Source: CALDTK01 sp965213735
GTDB lineage: Bacteria > Bacteroidota > Bacteroidia > Chitinophagales > Saprospiraceae
Assembly: GCA_965213735.1 (NCBI GenBank)
Contig: CBDCAB010000005.1
Span: 372,001 to 436,000 of the forward strand
Reading direction: 5' to 3'
Length of the DNA: 64,000 nucleotides
Part shown: positions 59,292 to 64,000 of the stretch, one piece after another
Layout of the letters: the number at the start of each line of letters is the position of its first letter
Numbering within the stretch: the first letter of the stretch is position 1
Position numbers and translations under genes: made by a program
The notes under the pieces: model-generated
Database searches by the model: none
Seen by the model: the letters and a program-made list of their open reading frames with translations, nothing else
Told to the model about the DNA's origin: nothing

Positions 59292-61490
59292 GAGTCCACT
59301 CTAAAAAGTCGGTGACAAGTGCTAGATTGAAGCCATGTTTCGCAAAAGCCCGGCTGGCAGCCAGACAGGTCTCTTTACAGAGATTACGCAACACTTCCCT
59401 GGTCGTCGCCAGAATTATCTTCAGGATAAGAGCGCTTGGCACAATGTGTTTGCCAAAGAGGTTGTCTCACGTATAGACGAACAGATTTTTGATGTCCTTT
59501 ACGATAGCGGTATAGGTCGCCCTAACGGCTCGATCCGCGTGCTCGTCGGTATGACTATTCTTAAGGAAGGTCATGGCTGGACTGACCAACAGCTCTTCGA
59601 GGCTTGTGATTACAACGTGCAAGTCATGCGCGCCTTAGGATTATGTAACCTCGATGAGCAGGTGCCCTGTCCAGCCACCTACTACAACTTTAAGGCAGCC
59701 TTGGCCAGGCATGCCGAAGACACCTCTGGTTTTGAAGCGCGCATCGAGGGGGACGGACCGGAGGTGGACGCCCTCAACACCGCTATTGATGAGCGCAACC
59801 ACGAACGTGCTCAACACCAGGATTTGATAGGTCGCACCCTCGCGCTTGTAACGCGCGGTCAAGCCACCAGCTATAATATCGCCGGGCGCTCGCTGCGCAT
59901 GGACTCCAAGCTGTTTAAATCTAACATTGTCACCGGCAACCGGCTGCAGCTCGTATTGGAGACGGTGCGTACATGGATAAACATGCACCAGGGGTTCTAC
60001 TTTGAACCAGGAGCGCTTAGTGAGCAACAGCACGCCATCGTCGAGCGACTCAAGGTGAAGAGTGCGGCCAACCTTGCCTTTCAGCTCTCTAAAGAGCAGG
60101 CTGCCACGATGCTGCGTGACCTGGGTTATATACTGCGCTACATCATCGAGGTAGGTAGAGATGAGGATGACGGCCCAGGTGACGATGACCTGCAGAGCTT
60201 ATGGCACACCCTGCGTCGCGTGTACACCGACCACTACGTCGAAGTAACTCGTCAGACTAAAGCTAAGTCGCTACCGCGGGTATCGTTGGACGATGAGTCT
60301 GACAGTATGGCCACCACCTCCACCACTACCACCGATGCCGATGCCGACGCACCTGAGACTGAGGGTACTTGCGTCGCGCCAGAGGCATCGAATACTCCCA
60401 TCGTCGAACCTGTGGATCAAGACCAAATCCCCAGTGGTTCAGTTCAGTCGGTACACGATCCTGAGGCCGCTTATCGCAGGAAGGGTCGCGGCATCAACCA
60501 ACAAGCCATCTCGGGCTATCACGCCAATATTACCGAGACTTGTGATGACTCCGATGTCCTTCGATTGATCACCTCTGTGGAGGTAGGTCCAGCTAATCAA
60601 AACGAGAGTTCATTCATGGCTGGTGCGCTTGAGCAAACCAGGGAGGTGCTAAGCGATGTGAACTTGCAGGCAACCACTGAGGATGTTGGCCCGAGGAACG
60701 TGTATACCGACGGTGGGTACGACAGCAAGGCCACCCGGCTCATTATGCTCGGTAAGGTCTCGGGTGCTGAGGACCCACTTACCGAAAGCTCACCTACCGA
60801 ACCAACCGACCTGGAGTTGTCGTCATCGAAGCTGCGCGAAGAGTTCCGGTGGATCCTTGATAAAATTAAAGGACGTGCACATGCCTTCAAAATCAGGCGC
60901 TTGGCTGCTGGGCAAGTTGATCCTGCACAAGGCGAGGGGCGCGCGCACTATTCAGCAATACGCCTGGATACGGGAGAGGTGTGTAAGGTGAGCTTTTCGC
61001 ATAGAGCAGGTAAATACATGCTGAAGTACGACAAGCGCAGGGCGTACTTTACCCCTGACGAAATTGCGGAGTACGTGCAGATCCAAGAGTTGATAGACGG
61101 CACCGAAGGCTATAATCGCAGCAAACGGCCAGAGGTAGAGTCAACGATTCATGAGGTATTTTGCAAGCTGAAGCGCGGGGTGAAGGTGGCCTATAGAGGA
61201 CTTCACAAGTCACGCACCTACGTATACTGTCGAGTTATGTGGGCCAATATGTCGAGAATTGCGCGACATGAGCAAGAGCTGGCGCTAACGCAGCGGGGGT
61301 AGAGGGCAAACCGTCGATTTGGCGAAAAAGGCATGAGCTGGGGCACATAAGTGCGACGTAAGAACTTCAAATCTTATAGCAAGAATTATAATTCTTACCG
61401 AGTGTTAAGCTTAGAATGCCTGCAAACAGCTGCACTTATTAGCCAGTTGCTCGTGCTTTAGCAGAAAAAGTGCCTTTTTAGGGCGGACTC
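59292..61490 (+). mobile_element. Complete insertion sequence, 2199 bp, with 6-bp target duplication
   Basis: Terminal inverted repeats GAGTCCACTCTAAAAAG (59292-59308) and, reading the other end inward, GAGTCCGCCCTAAAAAG (61490-61474), match at 15 of 17. Both sides carry ATTTCT (59286-59291 and 61491-61496), so the insertion is intact and recent. It landed in the CTTCTCATTTC simple repeat downstream of the CHAT gene's promoter region. It holds one transposase gene. Confidence 0.9.
59335..61302 (+). CDS. Transposase with DUF772 N-terminal domain (IS1182-like)
   Basis: 655 residues. The N-terminal DUF772/InsH-like domain is GRPNGSIRVLVGMTILKEGH and PATYYNFKAALARH. The central and C-terminal part contains a DDE transposase split by inserts: HANITETCDDSDVLRLITS, NVYTDGGYDSKATRLIMLG, and KTYVYCRVMWANMSRIARHEQE near the end. 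A Thr/Asp-rich insert (about 320-380) is longer than usual. It is a single uninterrupted frame, so the element is probably active. IS1182 is the nearest family by layout; a database comparison would settle the group. Confidence 0.85.
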   Translation: MFRKSPAGSQTGLFTEITQHFPGRRQNYLQDKSAWHNVFAKEVVSRIDEQIFDVLYDSGIGRPNGSIRVLVGMTILKEGHGWTDQQLFEACDYNVQVMRALGLCNLDEQVPCPATYYNFKAALARHAEDTSGFEARIEGDGPEVDALNTAIDERNHERAQHQDLIGRTLALVTRGQATSYNIAGRSLRMDSKLFKSNIVTGNRLQLVLETVRTWINMHQGFYFEPGALSEQQHAIVERLKVKSAANLAFQLSKEQAATMLRDLGYILRYIIEVGRDEDDGPGDDDLQSLWHTLRRVYTDHYVEVTRQTKAKSLPRVSLDDESDSMATTSTTTTDADADAPETEGTCVAPEASNTPIVEPVDQDQIPSGSVQSVHDPEAAYRRKGRGINQQAISGYHANITETCDDSDVLRLITSVEVGPANQNESSFMAGALEQTREVLSDVNLQATTEDVGPRNVYTDGGYDSKATRLIMLGKVSGAEDPLTESSPTEPTDLELSSSKLREEFRWILDKIKGRAHAFKIRRLAAGQVDPAQGEGRAHYSAIRLDTGEVCKVSFSHRAGKYMLKYDKRRAYFTPDEIAEYVQIQELIDGTEGYNRSKRPEVESTIHEVFCKLKRGVKVAYRGLHKSRTYVYCRVMWANMSRIARHEQELALTQRG

Positions 61491-61720
61491 ATTTCTCGCT
61501 TCTCACTACTCGCTTCCCACCTCCCACTTCTCCCTTCTAATTCTTCGGCCGACGTCGTCGAACCGCGCATGCAGAGCTGCGGTAGGCAGTTGATTTATCT
61601 ACTAGGATACTTCGGTTCAACGACGTCTGCTCTTACTCCAGCACAGCAGTCCAGCCTCCAGCCTTCACATCTCACCTCCCACTTCCCCCTTCCCACTTCC
61701 CCCTTCTCACTTCCCCCCCA
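61491..61720. repeat. CTCACTTCCCACTTC repeats with a short inverted repeat
   Basis: CTTCTCACTACTCGCTTCCC and CCCACTTCCCCCTTCTCACTTCC stretches surround GACGTCGTCGAACC (61551-61564) and GGTTCAACGACGTC (61614-61627), an inverted repeat with one mismatch enclosing about 50 bp. CAGCAGTCCAGCCTCCAGC here is also found at 47570. The whole 61303-61774 gap, including the last ~190 bp of the IS, has no gene other than the transposase. Confidence 0.7.
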
Positions 61721-61774
61721 CCAAACATTCCTCCCCCTTTAGACCTCTACCAAGCAACCAACACTACCCTCCCG

Positions 61775-62644
61775 ATGGCACAGTCAATGCCCAAACCAAA
61801 AGACATTCCAGCCCAAGAACAAGCACAACACCCAGGCGATGAATCCAAAATGGACCCGGCTCCCATCTACATCCGCGACTACTATAAGGGTGCTGAAAAA
61901 CTGAAAGGAAAAGTTGCTCTCATCACCGGTGGAGACTCAGGCATTGGCCGCAGCGTCGCCGTCCACTTCGCACGCGAAGGCGCCGATGTGTGCATCTGCT
62001 ACTACCACGCCGATGAAGATGCTGCCAAAACCAAAAAACTCGTCGAAGCCGAGGGCCAGCAATGTCACACCATCAAAGGCGATCAGCGCAGCCAGGAGTT
62101 TTGCCGAAAGGCCGTAAAAGAATGTGTCAGCAAACTCGGCTCCCTAAATATCCTCGTCAACAATGCTGCCGAGCAACACATGTATAAGACCCTCGAGGAG
62201 ATTCCCGACGGCATGTTCGAGCGGCACTTCGAAACCAATATTTACGGCTACTACTACTTCACCCGCGCCGCCCTCGAACACCTTCAGGAAGAAGACTGCA
62301 TCATCAACACCTGCTCGGTAGTCGCCTTCCGTGGCTCGCCCACCCTCGTACCCTACACGAGTACTAAAGGCGCAATCGTTGCCTTTACCCGTGCACTCTC
62401 CGGCAACCTCGCCGACCGCAAAATCCGCGTCAACTCCGTGGCACCAGGTCCTATCTGGACGCCCTTCATCCCCTCGAGCTTTCCAGCCTCCAAAGTCGAT
62501 GATTTTGGCAAAGAAGTGCCGATGAAGCGCCCCGGCCAGCCAGCTGAAGTAGCACCCGCATACGTGTTTCTTGCCAGCCAAGATGGCAGCTACGTCACCG
62601 GCCAAACCATCCATGTCAATGGTGGCGACATCGTGGGTGCCTAA
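61775..62644 (+). CDS. SDR family oxidoreductase, general-stress type (GSP39/YdaD-like)
   Basis: 289 residues. The N-terminal 45-residue extension (PAQEQAQHPGDESKMDPAPI and IRDYYKGAEKLKGK) is typical of the YdaD/YhdF-type subgroup. The Rossmann fold has LITGGDSGIGRSVAVHF, VNNAAEQ, catalytic Ser in NTCSVVAFRG and YTSTKGAIVAF (YxxxK). It ends GQTIHVNGGDIVGA. The physiological substrate is unclear; homologs are stress-induced. It overlaps the convergent DUF5522 gene by four bases. Confidence 0.93.
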   Translation: MAQSMPKPKDIPAQEQAQHPGDESKMDPAPIYIRDYYKGAEKLKGKVALITGGDSGIGRSVAVHFAREGADVCICYYHADEDAAKTKKLVEAEGQQCHTIKGDQRSQEFCRKAVKECVSKLGSLNILVNNAAEQHMYKTLEEIPDGMFERHFETNIYGYYYFTRAALEHLQEEDCIINTCSVVAFRGSPTLVPYTSTKGAIVAFTRALSGNLADRKIRVNSVAPGPIWTPFIPSSFPASKVDDFGKEVPMKRPGQPAEVAPAYVFLASQDGSYVTGQTIHVNGGDIVGA

Positions 62645-63138
62645 GCCTCAGAGCCAGCAAGCAGCTTGCGTTCGTTGGCCCGCGTATACACTTGGCGCCG
62701 CACACACATATCAGCAACCACCTCGAAGTTTTCGCCAGTCTTGAGGACGTACCCCCATGCCTGGTCGGCTGCGTCAACGAGTACCCAATAGGCCATTTTT
62801 GTAGCCTGCAATGCTGTACGAATTCGATCAGGCGCAAAAGTGTGGTTGAGGTAGGGCACCATTTCTTGTTCGGGATGCTCAAAGTCATCGCGAAGGCGGT
62901 CGGCATGCACCAGCCGACCTATATGTGCGATTGAGTCAGCGTCACTCTCAAGGGCGCGCCGTACGTAGAGTTTGCCCTTAGGCTTCGGTTGGGGACGCAC
63001 CGCGCTATGCCCGTACGGGCAGTGCTTACAATGATTGCCGCAGCACTTACCGCGGCGCAGATGCTCAGCTTCGGTCATCACGAGACGACCCTGCTCGTCG
63101 TAATAATAATCCTGCCCTTCTACCGGTGCATGCGACAT
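62641..63138 (-). CDS. DUF5522 (Cys-rich) plus GNAT-like protein
   Basis: 165 residues. The N-terminal part GKCCGNHCKHCPYGH is the conserved core of DUF5522, a small metal-binding Cys/His family usually encoded as a separate ~55-residue protein. After a Pro/Lys linker, YVRRALESDADSIAHIGRLV and YWVLVDAADQAWGYVLKTGENFEVV resemble the first half of a GNAT acetyltransferase, but the acetyl-CoA loop (RxxGxG/A) is not present. The protein thus looks like a fusion to a truncated or degenerate GNAT. Function unknown. Confidence 0.7.
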   Translation of the reverse strand: MSHAPVEGQDYYYDEQGRLVMTEAEHLRRGKCCGNHCKHCPYGHSAVRPQPKPKGKLYVRRALESDADSIAHIGRLVHADRLRDDFEHPEQEMVPYLNHTFAPDRIRTALQATKMAYWVLVDAADQAWGYVLKTGENFEVVADMCVRRQVYTRANERKLLAGSEA

Positions 63139-63152
63139 GCTGCAAGGTGGGG

Positions 63153-63761
63153 CTAAAGCAAGCGCTTTTCTGCCGCCAGCATAGCTGCTTTACGCTCGAT
63201 ACCCCAGGCATAGCCACCGAGTGCGCCATCGCTGCGGACGACGCGGTGACACGGAATCAGCCAAGCAATCTTGTTGGCTCCTACCGCATTGCCGACAGCC
63301 TGTGCCGCACGTGGATTGCCGAGCCGTTTGGCCAGCTCGAGATAAGTCACAGTCTCTCCAGGTCGAAGTTGCAGCAGATGGCGCCAGACTGCTTCCTGAA
63401 AAGCTGTGCCTTGTAGCGCGAGTTGCAGGGTTTCCTCTGGATGAATGGGTTTGCCATTGACTAAACTGAGCCCGAGTGTTTGCTGAGCTGACAGTGGAGC
63501 TTCAGTAAATTTAGCCTGCGGAAACTGCCGCTGCAAGGTTTGAAGTGCGTACTCACTCACTTCTGTAAATGCCAGGAAGCAGATGCGCTCTTGTGTAGCA
63601 GCCAGTAGGCTTTCGCCAAAACGGGTTTTAGCGAAAGCGAAAAAAATCTCTTGCTGCGGCAAAACCTCCACACAACGAGCCTTGATTTGGGCAGCAGGTG
63701 CATCATCCATCCTAGGTGTACCTGCCGAAAAGAACTGAAGCTGATCTGTTTGAGCACCCAT
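63153..63761 (-). CDS. ogt: Methylated-DNA--[protein]-cysteine S-methyltransferase
   Basis: 202 residues from the ATG complementary to 63759-63761 (MGAQTDQLQFFSAG); the frame runs on upstream without similarity. The active-site motif is IPCHRVVRSDGALGGYAWG, with TVTYLELAKRLGNPRAAQAVGNAVGANK for DNA binding. It transfers the O6-alkyl group of guanine to the cysteine in PCHRV. A head-to-head pair of the dispersed motif (63609-63638) codes for FAFAKTRFGE in a variable N-terminal region. Confidence 0.93.
   Translation of the reverse strand: MGAQTDQLQFFSAGTPRMDDAPAAQIKARCVEVLPQQEIFFAFAKTRFGESLLAATQERICFLAFTEVSEYALQTLQRQFPQAKFTEAPLSAQQTLGLSLVNGKPIHPEETLQLALQGTAFQEAVWRHLLQLRPGETVTYLELAKRLGNPRAAQAVGNAVGANKIAWLIPCHRVVRSDGALGGYAWGIERKAAMLAAEKRLL
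63609..63638. repeat. Head-to-head pair of the dispersed motif, second example
   Basis: GCTTTCGCCAAAAC (63609-63622) and GTTTTAGCGAAAGC (63625-63638) are separated by two bases and form a near-perfect inverted repeat. Both copies match the consensus exactly, which makes this the cleanest pair in the window. Confidence 0.8.
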
Positions 63762-63836
63762 GAGCCGTGAAACTAGACACGATCCGCGGTATTGGCAGCG
63801 GCACAACCCTTGCCACCTAGCAGGCATTACTTGACT

Positions 63837-64000
63837 ATGCAGCACCACCCCAATTCTGCCTTTGCTGATGTGGCCGATGGAGCAAGTTTTAGCGTAAGCG
63901 AAAACCTCACCGCCTTCCGCGTACCTAAGCATCGTTTTCGCAAAGGCAACACCTATGCGCTGCGTCGACCGGAAGGTGTAATTCTCGTGGATGCCGTGCA
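63837..64000 (+). CDS. MBL-fold metallo-hydrolase, N-terminal fragment
   Basis: ATG 63837 opens a frame that runs to the window edge (54 codons plus two bases). The product MQHHPNSAFADVADGASFSV then SENLTAFRVPKHRFRKGNTY and ALRRPEGVILVDAVH resembles the first strands of metallo-beta-lactamase-fold hydrolases (gNtY...dgviLiD). The metal-binding HxHxDH motif would lie beyond the window. It is divergent from ogt (75 bp between starts). A motif copy (GTTTTAGCGTAAGC, 63888-63901) is within the first codons. Confidence 0.6.
   Translation, partial: MQHHPNSAFADVADGASFSVSENLTAFRVPKHRFRKGNTYALRRPEGVILVDAV

Noticed and set aside
1..64000. tRNA or rRNA genes
   Set aside because: No T-loop/anticodon-stem combination or rRNA signature was found on reading either strand; a covariance-model scan would be the decisive check.

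Overview
The window looks like chromosomal DNA of a free-living Bacteroidota, most likely of the Saprospiria/Lewinella type. The reasons are several secreted proteins with type IX secretion (T9SS) C-terminal sorting domains, SprB-like repeats, DUF5686, DUF4292, DUF1501 and DUF1800 proteins, a short TraR/DksA protein ending in the Bacteroidota fashion, weak Shine-Dalgarno sequences and a moderate G+C content. I saw no rRNA, tRNA or CRISPR array. The taxonomic call is inference from gene content.

Layout: 0-3.6 kb holds the end of an ABC permease, a lipoyl-dependent E2 acyltransferase (odhB) and a YifB/ComM-type AAA ATPase. At 3.6-5.1 kb is a gene-free array of ~158-bp CACGGAG-rich units. 5.1-12 kb carries a DUF5686 outer-membrane protein, YqeY, a large secreted protein and a Cys-rich unknown. 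12-17 kb is a rearranged locus: a repeat tract, a three-gene operon starting with a bacteriocin-precursor-like protein and including a 52-residue ORF, a broken 3' piece of a sigma-factor gene, a second copy of the repeat tract, and an intact YCII/ECF42-sigma pair. 17-31 kb is mainly housekeeping (rsmA, pdxA, a GH73-like hydrolase, dksA-like, lspA, asnS, radA, an SDR, acyP, DUF1501/DUF1800) broken by a second CACGGAG block in the opposite orientation.

31-40.8 kb: a 1053-residue T9SS-exported protein is followed by an accessory stretch that is visibly more A+T-rich. It holds a split HipA-like system (kinase gene first, HipN-like gene second, 4-bp overlap), a zeta-toxin-like P-loop kinase coupled to an unrecognised upstream partner, and a DUF6933-like/TPR protein, then an overlapping class IV aminotransferase/sulfotransferase pair. 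40.8-47 kb is a compact envelope operon (sugar nucleotidyltransferase, TPR, DUF4292 lipoprotein, EnvC-like protein) followed by hflX. 47-54.4 kb has an ArsC-like protein, rimK with a retropepsin-like protease, two decayed genes (ankyrin, metallophosphoesterase), DUF1853, two thioredoxin-fold proteins, a 161-bp MITE and rlmF. 54.6-64 kb has a T9SS serine hydrolase, a 1065-residue TPR-CHAT protein, a complete 2.2-kb insertion sequence with a 6-bp target duplication, an SDR, a DUF5522/GNAT-like protein, an MGMT and the start of an MBL-fold hydrolase.

The most notable signals are: (1) a short motif close to GTTTTRGCGWAAGC scattered about once per 3 kb on both strands, inside and between genes, sometimes as head-to-head pairs, resembling the way DNA-uptake or Chi-type words are distributed; (2) the reversed split HipA pair next to the zeta-like module; (3) the secreted bacteriocin-like operon that appears to have replaced the body of one copy of a duplicated ECF42 module; (4) several families of intergenic repeats that recur in distant gaps.
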